Positions 35,723-44,298 of a DNA stretch of 64,000 bases are shown one piece after another; positions within the stretch are counted from its first letter, which is position 1; every line of letters begins with the position of its first letter. A program made the translations under genes and the position numbers. Source of the DNA: an uncultured Clostridia bacterium (GTDB taxonomy: Bacteria; Bacillota; Clostridia; TANB77; CAG-508); the NCBI GenBank assembly GCA_934167755.1, contig CAKPLT010000002.1, positions 50,720-114,719 on the forward strand. The letters are read 5' to 3'. The notes under the pieces are model-generated. The model did no database searches. It had not been told where the DNA came from and saw only the letters and a program-made list of their open reading frames with translations.

Positions 35723-36716
35723 ATGACTTTAATTTGTAGCCAGGTTATATCGTGTAAAGAGATTGAGGGATTTCCTCTAACTAATCCTTATCAAATAAAA
35801 TCTTTTAGAGGTGCTTATTCTAATCGTAAACAAAAAAACGGTGTAATTGATTCTATTATTATAGCTAACTTTTTAAGCTTTAATGGCATTAACCAGACAT
35901 CTTTACTTAATAAAGTTTACTTGCTTTAAAGAATTTAACTAGGTATAGGAGTAATCTTGTTAGCAATATTTCTAAAGCAAAAACTCAAGTTACTGGTATT
36001 TTAGATAAAGTTTTTCCTGAATATTCAGATTTGTTTTCTGATATTTTCGGTGAAGCTTCTAAACAATTTTACTTAATTGTCCAACTCCTAATGAAGTTAT
36101 TAATTTTAATACTAGAAAACTTGCTAATATTTTGAAAAAAGCTTCTCGTGGTTATCATTCTACTGATAAAGTTCGTGAAGTAAAATCATTAGCCAAAAAT
36201 TCTTTTTGTATTAAATTTTCTGGTAATGCTTGTTCATTTGAAATTAAACAACTCGTTAATCAAATTATTTTTCTTGAAAATCAAGCTCACGAATTAGAAG
36301 TTAAAATTAAGGAAATTTACTCTAAACTTGATAATCATCTACAAAGCATTCCTGGAATTGGTGAAGTTACTGCACATATTATTTTAGCTGAAATTGGTGA
36401 TATTAATAATTTTAGTTCACCAAGTAAATTAACAGCTTTTGCTGGCATTGATCCTTCTGAAAATCAATCTGGCAACAAAAAGTCTACAGATGAAAAAACT
36501 TCTAAAAGAGGTTCTCCGTATTTAAGACATGCCATATATCTAGCTGCTATGGTTGCCTCAAATAATGACCCCGTAATGCATGACTATTACATCCAGAAAC
36601 ATGCCGAATGCAAACATCATTATGTTGCTTTAACTGGTGTAGAGCATAAGCTTCTTGGAATTATTTTCTATGTCTTAAAAGAAAATAGAGATTATAGACC
36701 ACCTAAATCTTCATAA
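35723..36716 (+). pseudogene. IS110-family transposase remnant
   Basis: Pieces in order: LTNPYQIKSFRGAYSNRKQK with DSIIIANFL (35723-35929, central DEDD domain), then NLTRYRSNLVSNISKAKTQV and SDIFGEASKQ in shifted frames, and an intact 3' part from 36132 with HLQSIPGIGEVTAHIILAEI, KLTAFAGIDPSENQSG and KRGSPYLRHAIYLAAM (Tnp20 domain). The first ~100 residues with the N-terminal DEDD aspartate are missing and at least two frameshifts occur. Inactive. Confidence 0.88.
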
Positions 36717-37005
36717 TATATATAATTTCTAATTTTCAAAGTACTGCAACAACTTTACATAACTTTAATATTTTCATTAAAGTCTTCTCATTGTGTCTAA
36801 AATATTAATTTTAAATTTTTAAATTTTTTTTAACTAACTATTGACATTTAATAGTTGGTCTTCATATAATTTTTTCGCGCCACAATGCCTTTTTTTTAAT
36901 TTTCATATCAAAGTAATATAAGTTTATATCTTGATATGTGTATAATATAAAAAATTTCCATAAAAAAAAACTTAAAATTTTACTTTTAAAGCTTTAAAAA
37001 ATTTA
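36717..37005. other. Gene-free AT-rich end of the element
   Basis: Contains the IS110-end sequence near 36836-36866 but no open frame or terminator that I can support. An imperfect repeat CATATCAA...TTGATATG lies at about 36904-36938. Confidence 0.4.
36836..36866. repeat. IS110-end-like repeat (copy 1)
   Basis: AACTATTGACATTTAATAGT and the following TGGTCTT, with its AT-rich lead-in, recur at 60246-60272 almost unchanged. Internal palindrome AACTATT/AATAGTT. It lies 120 bp after the IS110 stop, so it may be the right end of that IS. Confidence 0.5.
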
Positions 37006-37116
37006 TTATTTAATTACTAATCCTAATCTAACAACAGGATTCTTCTCTGCTAAGAAAACCTTTTTAATTTCAATACTTTCAGGAATAACTTGTTCTATTT
37101 TTCTACCGTTCTTGAG

Positions 37117-37137
37117 TGTTACATCTTTGTGTACTGT
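37117..37137. repeat. attR core (21 bp)
   Basis: Identical to 27340-27360; predicted crossover dinucleotide TG at about 37130-37131. Confidence 0.85.
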
Positions 37138-37278
37138 ACTTTTACTTATACAAAACTTTTTTGCTGCTCCTCTCACTGTATCTTTTGAATCTATAATATA
37201 TTGCGCCAAATTTATTGCTCGTTCATCTATTGCCTTTTTTTCTGAAATTTGTGCATTATGTAAAACATTTTTTTTCAT
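37117..37278 (-). pseudogene. spoIIID: spoIIID 5' half (codons 1-54), separated by an intervening element
   Basis: From ATG 37278: residues 8-54 (AIDERAINLAQYIIDSKDTV, GAAKKFCISKSTVHKDVT) match the N-terminal half of SpoIIID, including its HTH. Beyond the att core the frame runs 36 codons into element DNA (LKNGRKIEQVI...), ending at 37006 with no resemblance to SpoIIID, so the integrated gene makes at most a chimeric 90-residue product. SpoIIID switches mother-cell transcription between sigma-E and sigma-K stages. GGGGG lies 7 nt before the start but inside a hairpin. The upstream neighbour is a DnaB-like ATPase gene. Confidence 0.92.
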
Positions 37279-37282
37279 TATG

Positions 37283-37334
37283 AAACCCCCATATGAATAC
37301 TTTTTGTTTAATTGTATTCGATAAATGGGGGTTT
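37283..37334 (-). terminator. Large hairpin between the DnaB-like gene and spoIIID, covering the spoIIID ribosome site
   Basis: AAACCCCCAT/ATGGGGGTTT (10 bp) with inner GAATAC/GTATTC (6 bp). On the minus strand it directly follows the DnaB-like gene and ends GGGGGTTTCATA just before the spoIIID ATG. It may end the upstream transcript and also hide the G-rich ribosome site in readthrough RNA. Confidence 0.6.
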
Positions 37335-37339
37335 AGAAC

Positions 37340-39169
37340 CTATTTCAATCTCAAATATCCTAATTCTTCCCACATATTATATGCCAAATTTAGTCTAAAA
37401 ACCACTTTAGGTTTTGCACCAGCTCTGTTTTTATCAACAACACAAGCATAATATCTAACATCTGGATCTTCAAATTTCTTTAAATCATAGAATTCTGTAT
37501 CCACTTCTTCTAGTGAATATTCATATTTATTTAAATCTTCATTATGAATTTGTTTCATTAAGCACAATGTATCTAATACTTCTTTTACAGTCCTGCTTAC
37601 TGCTAAGTCATTTATGTTCAAGTTAATTGGCAATGTATTGCTTTCCATTAATTGTAATGATGAAGCAATAAATATATTCAAGTTTTGCGCTAAATTAGAA
37701 AGTACTGTTGCTGTTTTCTTTAGTTCTTCACCATTTCCTATATTTTCTGTATCTGTTTTCAATGTATCATAAAACATATACTCTATTTTCTCTTTATAAT
37801 AATAATTTAAAATGACTTTTTCTAGCTCATCATTTGTGTGATTTGTAATGTTTACAAAATATATGGAATTTTTTATTTGCTTTTCTATCCACTCAGTAAC
37901 CGCTATTGTTTGTCTAAATTCTTTTGAAATTTCCATAAGTCTTTTAGCAAAATTATTTTGGCTTTCCCTATTTTGTTTTTTTATAAATCCATCTTCATCA
38001 ACATCTACATCAATTCCTTCATCTGGTCTAAACTTAAATTCTAAAAGTTCTCCTTCTGTTTTTGATATATATTGTCCATGTAATTTTTGAATTTCTTTAT
38101 TATTCAAAATCGTTGTTATTAAACAAAGTTTCATTTTTTCCTCTGACATTTCATTAGAAATAATTAAAACCTTTTTTTTATGTATGAAAGCTAAATATGA
38201 TGCTAAATTAATTGTAAACCTACTTTTTCCTGAATTAGATGGCATTGCATATGCCATTGTTTCTCCTTTTCTTATTCCTTTAAAAACACTACTTAATATT
38301 TTAAATGGTATTTTTAAACCTGATGTTAAACTATTATCACCTTCTAATAAAAAATTTGTAATATTATCACTTAGTACTGCCCTTTTAAACTTTTCTGTAG
38401 TAGTTATTTGTATAATAGCATTTTTTACTTCTTGTATTGTCATTTGAGCATACAATTCGTATTTTAAGATGTCCATTACTTCTTGTTGAGTCTCTTTTAT
38501 TGGATTTGATAGATAATTTTTTCTTATTTCAAATAGTTTTCTTAGTTCAACATATGTCTTCTCAAAATCAAACTTACCCTTTATTGCTCTTTCTTTTAAT
38601 TGTATTTTCTTTTTATATGTTTCTGAACTTTCTTTTGCAAAATTAAATTCATTTTTTGCTATTTGTGGTGCATATGCTTGTCCTTCTGTAAATAAAATAC
38701 TTTTATATATATTTAGCAACTCATCACTTTCAAAAAAACAGTCTTCATGTAAAATATAATACATTGAAATTGCTTTTGGTGTTTCTAATAATAACCCAAT
38801 AAAATCTTCTTCTAATTTTAAATTCGATAACTCTTTCGGAAACAATCCTTCTTTCATTTTTGTTTTGTCATCTTTAATTATATCTTCTTTATCTTCTTCA
38901 TCTAATTCTTCTTGAAAAATTTCTTTTATATCTTCTTCATTAATTGCTTCTGCGTTAATTGCTTCTACTTTATGAGTTAATGGTTGTATAACTGTATTTT
39001 TTAGCTTAATTTTCCCTTCATTTTTTAATTGACTTAATATTTCAATAACTTTTGCATAATTTTTTTGTCCTATAGCTTCGTTTATTTCAAACAACTGCTC
39101 ACGGTTTTCATCAGTTGTTTCTATTCTTTCTATTAAATTCATTAAACTTTCTATTCCTTCGTTTTCCAT
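37340..39169 (-). CDS. DnaB-like RecA-fold ATPase
   Basis: 609 residues from ATG 39169, chosen because AAAGGATGAAGATA precedes it; the frame opens at 39277 only because it reads through the palindromic repeats. Residues ~1-130 are acidic and coiled; ~160-300 resemble the DnaB N-terminal helical part (EEDFIGLLLETPKAISMYYI); ~305-600 are the ATPase with Walker A MPSNSGKSRFTINLASYLA, VLIISNEMSEEKM and CVVDKNRAGAKP near the end, as in DnaB C-terminal domains. It is more divergent than a normal replicative helicase, and a large insertion (~405-450) is present. Probably a helicase-like accessory ATPase; partner unknown. dprA lies upstream. Confidence 0.75.
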   Translation of the reverse strand: MENEGIESLMNLIERIETTDENREQLFEINEAIGQKNYAKVIEILSQLKNEGKIKLKNTVIQPLTHKVEAINAEAINEEDIKEIFQEELDEEDKEDIIKDDKTKMKEGLFPKELSNLKLEEDFIGLLLETPKAISMYYILHEDCFFESDELLNIYKSILFTEGQAYAPQIAKNEFNFAKESSETYKKKIQLKERAIKGKFDFEKTYVELRKLFEIRKNYLSNPIKETQQEVMDILKYELYAQMTIQEVKNAIIQITTTEKFKRAVLSDNITNFLLEGDNSLTSGLKIPFKILSSVFKGIRKGETMAYAMPSNSGKSRFTINLASYLAFIHKKKVLIISNEMSEEKMKLCLITTILNNKEIQKLHGQYISKTEGELLEFKFRPDEGIDVDVDEDGFIKKQNRESQNNFAKRLMEISKEFRQTIAVTEWIEKQIKNSIYFVNITNHTNDELEKVILNYYYKEKIEYMFYDTLKTDTENIGNGEELKKTATVLSNLAQNLNIFIASSLQLMESNTLPINLNINDLAVSRTVKEVLDTLCLMKQIHNEDLNKYEYSLEEVDTEFYDLKKFEDPDVRYYACVVDKNRAGAKPKVVFRLNLAYNMWEELGYLRLK

Positions 39170-39187
39170 TATCTTCATCCTTTCACT

Positions 39188-39260
39188 GGGAAATTGGGGA
39201 CCGGGTACATTTTTTCCCTTTTTTAAATTAGGAAATTTGGGACCGGGTACATTTTTTCCC
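39188..39260. repeat. GGACCGGGTACAT palindromes, copies C and D in tandem
   Basis: Two near-identical units, 39188-39218 and 39231-39260: GGGAAATT-GGGGACCGGGTACAT-TTTTTCCC. Arms GGGAAA/TTTCCC. They lie between dprA and the DnaB-like gene. Confidence 0.75.
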
Positions 39261-39311
39261 TTATATTTAGTATACACATTTTAAATTTGATTTTCAAGTG
39301 CTTGTAATAAT

Positions 39312-39980
39312 TTACATACTAAATGTTGTTGTAAGTATTTCTTGATAATTTGTAATTAATGTTGCTCCATCTTTTATCAATTCATTACAACCTTTGCTTT
39401 GTTCTTTAGTTATGTCACCTGGTATTGTAAAAACTTCTTTTCCCTGTTCTAGCGCAAATTCTGCCGTTATTAATGCTCCACTTTTTTTATTTGCTTCTAC
39501 TACAAGTATTCCTTCTGCAAGACCACTTATTATTCTGTTTCTTTGCGGAAAGTTTAGTTTCTCTGGTTTCGTTTTTGCTGTATATTCTGTAATTATACAT
39601 CCTCCCGATTTTATTATTTTTCTTGCTAGTTCAATGTTTTCTTTTGGATATATATTATTAAATCCACTTCCCATTACAGCAATTGTTTTCCCTACATATT
39701 TTTCTCCTTGTGCTTGTATACATCCAAGGTGTGCATATGAGTCAATTCCTAATGCTAATCCACTTATTATATTAATTCCCCTTTGAGCAAGTTTTTTTGA
39801 AAATTCATATGCAATTTTTTTACCATATTGCGTGGCTTTTCTTGTTCCCACAATAGCAATCGCTTTTTGTTTTAATAGTTTTTTGTTTCCTAATGCATAT
39901 ATTTTAGATGGTGAATCATATATATTTTTTAGTTTATCTGGATATTCTTTAGAATCTATTTTTATTTCTTCTATTTTCAT
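39312..39980 (-). CDS. dprA: DNA-processing protein DprA (short form)
   Basis: 222 residues: essentially the Rossmann-like core, IAIVGTRKATQYGKKIAYEF, INIISGLALGIDSYAH, VMGSGFNNIYPKEN, NRIISGLAEGILVVEA and SGALITAEFALEQG. The usual N-terminal SAM-like and C-terminal winged domains are absent, making it shorter than most DprA. It binds single-stranded DNA and loads RecA during natural transformation. GGAGG lies before ATG 39980. Followed by the DnaB-like ATPase. Confidence 0.93.
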   Translation of the reverse strand: MKIEEIKIDSKEYPDKLKNIYDSPSKIYALGNKKLLKQKAIAIVGTRKATQYGKKIAYEFSKKLAQRGINIISGLALGIDSYAHLGCIQAQGEKYVGKTIAVMGSGFNNIYPKENIELARKIIKSGGCIITEYTAKTKPEKLNFPQRNRIISGLAEGILVVEANKKSGALITAEFALEQGKEVFTIPGDITKEQSKGCNELIKDGATLITNYQEILTTTFSM

Positions 39981-40026
39981 TTTTTTCCTCCTATTAAATA
40001 CTATTTTTAACTTTCAGCCTCAAAAA

Positions 40027-40060
40027 GGCATATATAGACTTGGCTTCGTCTATATATGCC
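40027..40060 (-). terminator. Terminator after folD
   Basis: 13-bp perfect stem GGCATATATAGAC/GTCTATATATGCC with TTTTTG after it on the minus strand. Confidence 0.85.
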
Positions 40061-40069
40061 CCCTTAAAC

Positions 40070-40933
40070 CTAATTATTTTTATTGTAAATTTCTGTTGTT
40101 GCTTTTATTACATTATTCATAAGCATAGTTATTGTCATAGGCCCCACCCCACCTGGAACCGGTGTTATATAACTTGCTTTTTTACTTACATTTTCGAAAT
40201 CAACATCACCTGTTAATTTTCCATCTTCTCCTCTGTTTATCCCTATATCTATTACTACTGCTCCTTGTTTTATCATATCTTCTGTTACAAATTTTGATTT
40301 TCCAATTGCTGAAATTACTATGTCTGCATTTTGGGTATGTTCTTTTAAGTTTTTTGTTTTTGAGTGACATACAGTTACTGTTGCATTTTTATTTAAACAA
40401 CATTGTATTAGTGGTTTTCCAACTATATTGCTTCTCCCTAAAATTGTAACATTTTTTCCAGTTAAGTCAATGTTATATACTTCAAACATTTTCATAACTC
40501 CATATGGTGTGCAAGATACAAATGTATCTTGATTTAAACATAATTTACCAATATTAATTGGATTAAATCCATCAACATCTTTTTCTGGTGCAATCTTTTT
40601 AAATGCCTCATTTATATCTAGATGTTCTGGTATTGGACTTTGCAATAGAATTCCATGAACATTGTTATCTTTATTAAGATTATCTATTAATTTTATAATT
40701 TCTTCTTGTTTTATATTTTTATCTAGTATAAATTCTTCAAATTCTATTCCTATTTCATCACAAACCTTACTTTTGTTTCTTACATACACTTGTGATGCTT
40801 TATCTTCTCCTACCATTATTACTGCTAATTTAGGAGTTATTCCCTTTTCTTTTAATTCATCACAACTTATTTTTAATTTTTTTCTAATTTCTTTTGCTAT
40901 TTTTTTCCCATCTATTATTTTTTCATTCATCAT
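40070..40933 (-). CDS. folD: Bifunctional methylenetetrahydrofolate dehydrogenase/cyclohydrolase
   Basis: 287 residues, full length. GILLQSPIPEHL, PEKDVDGFNPINIG, VTILGRSNIVGKP and PVPGGVGPMTITML are the FolD motifs; Lys 56 region YVRNKSKVCDEIG holds the cyclohydrolase lysine. It interconverts 5,10-methylene- and 10-formyl-THF with NADP. The start overlaps the stop of the upstream small gene by 11 bp, so they are coupled. Confidence 0.97.
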   Translation of the reverse strand: MMNEKIIDGKKIAKEIRKKLKISCDELKEKGITPKLAVIMVGEDKASQVYVRNKSKVCDEIGIEFEEFILDKNIKQEEIIKLIDNLNKDNNVHGILLQSPIPEHLDINEAFKKIAPEKDVDGFNPINIGKLCLNQDTFVSCTPYGVMKMFEVYNIDLTGKNVTILGRSNIVGKPLIQCCLNKNATVTVCHSKTKNLKEHTQNADIVISAIGKSKFVTEDMIKQGAVVIDIGINRGEDGKLTGDVDFENVSKKASYITPVPGGVGPMTITMLMNNVIKATTEIYNKNN

Positions 40934-41171
40934 ATATTCCTACCTTATACTCAATATCTTCCATATTTGGGAATATTTCTTTAACTCTCTTCAATGTAAG
41001 CATTGTCATTTTAGGTTGTGGATTTTTAGGATCATCTGATATCAATTTTTGTGTATAGCAATTTTTCGCTGTTTTAAATAATACATACCTATTTCTTACA
41101 TATGTATAGTATATTTGATAACCATTTTTTAAATCTAACCACATATCTTCAAAAGTATATCTCTTGTCCAT
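40923..41171 (-). CDS. Conserved-looking 82-residue protein upstream of folD
   Basis: No family recognised. Aromatic-rich start (YTFEDMWLDLKNGYQIYYTY, then VRNRYVLFKTAKN) and a C-terminal MLTLKRVKEIFPNMEDIEY. No membrane helix or signal. Its end overlaps folD and it lies 32 bp after the 41204 gene, so it is in the same transcript. Start ATG 41171 behind a weak GGAAGGAAT site. Confidence 0.7.
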   Translation of the reverse strand: MDKRYTFEDMWLDLKNGYQIYYTYVRNRYVLFKTAKNCYTQKLISDDPKNPQPKMTMLTLKRVKEIFPNMEDIEYKVGIYDE

Positions 41172-41203
41172 ATTAAATTTTATTCCTTCCGTTTTAATTT
41201 TAA

Positions 41204-42004
41204 CTATAGCAAAAATATATCATCTAATGAACTAATTTTTTTATTTTCGTCTTTAACTTCTTGATTTTCTTCTTGCTCTTTTAAAAAATTAATTGAATTG
41301 TTCTTCTGTTCTTCCAAATCAGGTGCTCCATCTTGTAGTTCATTTCTAAATAACTTTTCTTTAGTTGATTTTTCTTCTTGTTCTTTTTTTTCTACACTCT
41401 TCATACTTTGTCTATAATTTTCATACTGTTCTAAAACTTTATCTAGTAACTTTCTATCAGACATTTCTAATTGCTGAAGTATATCTTCTTGGCTTTTTGA
41501 AGATTCAATATATCTTAATAATTGGTTTATTTCACTTCTTTGTTCATAAATTGTATTGTCTGAATATCCCCTGCATTCTAATATCTTTGCTGCTCTACTT
41601 GCTATATCTCTAATATAATCGTGAAATGTCTCTATTATTGTGTTTGTTATCCTAATGTTTTTACCTCCCACAATTTCTCTAAATTGTGCTTTATCTTGTT
41701 CTTGATTTTCTTCTTCATTTTCATTTACTCTTTTTTCCATATTTCTACATTTATATATTAATCCGTCAGCAATTGAATTTATTTTTTCATTATTAACATT
41801 TTTAAGCATATTCTCAATATACATATAATTCATATCAATATATTCTAAAATATTTTGGGGATTTGAATTATATCTAGAAACTATATCTCTAAGTTCATTA
41901 CACCAGTTCTGTAATTTATTTTTTACTTCTATTGGTACATCAGAACTTCCTACTAAGGTTAACATATTTTTTTTCATATCTTCTAACAATTCATATTTAT
42001 TCAT
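41204..42004 (-). CDS. Cytoplasmic helical protein of unknown function
   Basis: 266 residues from ATG 42004 (AAAGGAGATTTTGAAA before it; a TTG two codons earlier is in frame). Entirely helical and charged, with coiled coils at ~85-115 and ~195-245 and a disordered C-terminus ending ISSLDDIFLL. No domain recognised. It sits between ligA and the folD block, same strand. Confidence 0.7.
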   Translation of the reverse strand: MNKYELLEDMKKNMLTLVGSSDVPIEVKNKLQNWCNELRDIVSRYNSNPQNILEYIDMNYMYIENMLKNVNNEKINSIADGLIYKCRNMEKRVNENEEENQEQDKAQFREIVGGKNIRITNTIIETFHDYIRDIASRAAKILECRGYSDNTIYEQRSEINQLLRYIESSKSQEDILQQLEMSDRKLLDKVLEQYENYRQSMKSVEKKEQEEKSTKEKLFRNELQDGAPDLEEQKNNSINFLKEQEENQEVKDENKKISSLDDIFLL

Positions 42005-42074
42005 TTTCAAAATCTCCTTTCGTTTTTTTTAAACATGTTATTCCGTATTTATACATTTAATCTCTAATATCATA

Positions 42075-44075
42075 TTATAAACACATCTTTTCAAAATCTT
42101 CTTCTGTTATAATTTGCACTCCCAAATTCTGTGCCTTAGTAAGTTTACTTCCTGCATCTTCTCCTGCTAAAACATAGCTTGTTTTTTTAGATACAGAACT
42201 TGAAGTTTTTCCTCCAAATTTTTCTATTATTTCAGATGCTTGTTCTCTTGAGTATTTTTCTAAAGAACCTGTTAATACAAAAGTTTTTCCCGCAAATCTA
42301 TCATCTTCATTATCTTCTTTTTTTCTTTGCATATTAACTCCTACATCTTTTAGTCTTTTGATCAAATCCTTTGTTTGTTCTTGCTCAAAAAACTCTCTTA
42401 TACTATTCGCCACAATTGGTCCAACTTCCTCTACTTGGCTCAAATTTTCTATAGTTGCCTCTGATAGTTTATCTATATTTCCATATTGTTTAGCTAAAAT
42501 TTTTGCTGCTTTTACTCCAACATGTCTAATTCCAAGTGCTGTAATTAATCTATATAGATCATTTTCTTTGCTTGCATTTATACTATCTATTAAATTTTGT
42601 GCAAACTTTTTGCCATTTTTCTTTAATGATGCAATATCTTCAAATTTTAAATCATAGATATCAGCTATATTGGAAATCATTTTCTTTTCAAGTAATACCC
42701 CTATAATATTTTCTCCAAGTCCATCTATATTCATCGCTTCTCTTGATACAAAATGAACTAAATTTCTATATAATTTAGCAGGGCATTCTATTCCTGTACA
42801 TCTAACTGCCGCTTCTCCTTCTTCTCTGATTGCTTCAGCACCACATACTGGACATACTCGTGGCATTTTAAAATCTTTTTCTTCTCCTGTTCTTTTATCA
42901 ATAACTGCCTCAACTATTTCTGGAATTACATCACCTGCTTTTTGTATTATTACTTTGTCACCAATTTTTAGCCCTTTTTCTTTAATAAAGTCTTCATTGT
43001 GAAGTGTTGTTTTTGATATTGTTGAGCCAGCAACTTTTACTGGTTCTAATATTGCCATTGGAGTTATTACTCCTGTTCTTCCAACTTGACATACTATATC
43101 TTTTAATATAGTTTCTTTTCTTTCTGGTGGATATTTATATGCAATTGCCCACTTTGGAACTTTACTTGTAGTTCCCATTATTTCTCTTAATTTTAGGTTA
43201 TCTACTTTAACAACAGCTCCATCTATTCCAAATGTTAATTTTTCTCTATCTTCACCTATTTTATTTATTGCCTTTGTAACTTCTTCTATATTTTGGCAAT
43301 ATCTGCGAACAGGATTTACATTAAATCCTAATTCACTTAAATATTCTAGTTCTTCAAAATGTGAGCTAAATTCCTTTCCTTCTATTTTTTGAACATTGAA
43401 TATATAAATATCTAATGGTCTGTTTTTAGTTATATTGCTATCTAATTGTCTTAATGAACCTGCAGCTGCATTACGAGCATTTGCAAACAATTCTTCTTCA
43501 TTTTCTTCTCTTTCTTGGTTCATTTTTTCGAAATCTTTTTTCGAAATAAATACTTCTCCTCTAACTGTTATGTTAATTTTTTCAGGCAATTCTTGTGGTA
43601 TTGTTTTTATTGTTTTTAGATTTTCTGTTACATCTTCACCTACTAATCCATTTCCCCTTGTTGCACCTCTAACAAATTTTCCTTCTATATATTCTAATGC
43701 AGCTGATAACCCATCTATTTTTGTTTCTACTACATATTGAGGACATTCTATTTCATTTTCTGATGCTTGTTTTTTTACTCTTTCGTCAAAAGCTTCTATT
43801 TCTTCAAAATTGAAAACATCTTGCAAACTTTGTAAAGGAACTTCATGTTCAACTTTTTGGAATCCTTCTTTTACAGTTCCTCCAACTTTTTGTGTTAAAG
43901 AGTTTTTGGTTATTAATTCTGGATATTGACTCTCAAGTGTTCTTAATTCTAGCATCATCATATCATATTCAAAATCTGTTATTTCAGGCTTATCATCATC
44001 ATAGTATTTTTTTGCATGATATTCAACCGTTTTTCTAAGTTCTTTTATTCTTTTCTCTGCTTGTTTTTTATTCAT
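42075..44075 (-). CDS. ligA: NAD-dependent DNA ligase LigA
   Basis: 666 residues, full length. N-terminal Ia domain; adenylation motif VVETKIDGLSAALEY with the catalytic Lys; OB-fold; zinc finger (CPVC...CTGIECP); HhH domain (VEEVGPIVANSIREF); C-terminal BRCT (KTFVLTGSLEKYSREQASEI). It seals nicks in replication and repair using NAD. A promoter lies 37-65 bp upstream (44112-44140), abutting the structured element. Confidence 0.98.
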   Translation of the reverse strand: MNKKQAEKRIKELRKTVEYHAKKYYDDDKPEITDFEYDMMMLELRTLESQYPELITKNSLTQKVGGTVKEGFQKVEHEVPLQSLQDVFNFEEIEAFDERVKKQASENEIECPQYVVETKIDGLSAALEYIEGKFVRGATRGNGLVGEDVTENLKTIKTIPQELPEKINITVRGEVFISKKDFEKMNQEREENEEELFANARNAAAGSLRQLDSNITKNRPLDIYIFNVQKIEGKEFSSHFEELEYLSELGFNVNPVRRYCQNIEEVTKAINKIGEDREKLTFGIDGAVVKVDNLKLREIMGTTSKVPKWAIAYKYPPERKETILKDIVCQVGRTGVITPMAILEPVKVAGSTISKTTLHNEDFIKEKGLKIGDKVIIQKAGDVIPEIVEAVIDKRTGEEKDFKMPRVCPVCGAEAIREEGEAAVRCTGIECPAKLYRNLVHFVSREAMNIDGLGENIIGVLLEKKMISNIADIYDLKFEDIASLKKNGKKFAQNLIDSINASKENDLYRLITALGIRHVGVKAAKILAKQYGNIDKLSEATIENLSQVEEVGPIVANSIREFFEQEQTKDLIKRLKDVGVNMQRKKEDNEDDRFAGKTFVLTGSLEKYSREQASEIIEKFGGKTSSSVSKKTSYVLAGEDAGSKLTKAQNLGVQIITEEDFEKMCL

Positions 44076-44111
44076 CTTTTTGTAACCCCTTTTTACATTA
44101 AATTGTTAGCT

Positions 44112-44140
44112 ATTTTATCTTCTATATACAAGAAAAGCAA
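44112..44140 (-). promoter_or_regulatory. Promoter of ligA
   Basis: Minus strand TTGCTT (44135-44140), 17-bp spacer, TAAAAT (44112-44117). The -35 box touches the edge of the structured element. Confidence 0.6.
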
Positions 44141-44235
44141 TATATAATTTTAAAGTTTAGCAAGGTGTTTTAAATTTGTTGCAAACAAATTTAAAATAGC
44201 AAAGCGTCCGTAGTTAAACTGTAAAATTATATATT
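44139..44235. repeat. Structured intergenic element, copy 2
   Basis: Outer perfect 14-bp stem (44139-44152/44222-44235), middle stem 44154-44161 with 44213-44220 (AGTTTAGC/GTTAAACT), inner 13-bp hairpin 44168-44196 with loop GCA, unpaired GCAAAGCGTCCG. Same orientation relative to the minus strand as copy 1 (22161-22269). Confidence 0.78.
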
Positions 44236-44251
44236 ACTTTGTTCGTAAATA

Positions 44252-44290
44252 AAAAATAAAAGACATGTTATTATTAAACACATGTCTTCT
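44252..44290 (-). terminator. Terminator after the sortase gene
   Basis: AGACATGT/ACATGTCT stem; TTTTATTTTTTATTT follows on the minus strand. Confidence 0.75.
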
Positions 44291-44298
44291 TTGATTTT

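Larger units (their letters stand above)
27340..37137. mobile_element. 9.8-kb skin-like element interrupting spoIIID
   Basis: Bounded by 21-bp direct repeats (27340-27360 and 37117-37137, seven in-frame codons TVHKDVT), 9,777 bp from repeat to repeat. Contents from left: large serine recombinase, type III toxin-antitoxin with two antitoxin arrays, two small DNA-binding-type ORFs, IS1182 remnant, LPxTG-like surface protein, Xre-type regulator, decayed MobV relaxase, decayed IS110. Arms TTCTACCGTT (37101-37110) and AACGGTAGAA (27374-27383) would flank the core symmetrically in the excised circle. The relaxase remnant suggests descent from a mobilisable element that is now fixed. Confidence 0.9.

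Noticed and set aside
36132..36716. Intact 194-residue IS110 transposase
   Set aside because: It is only the 3' part; upstream pieces lie in other frames and the N-terminal catalytic part is absent.
37279..37320. Sigma-E promoter for spoIIID
   Set aside because: GAATA and CATATG boxes are present but their spacing (about 19 nt) does not fit a sigma-E promoter.
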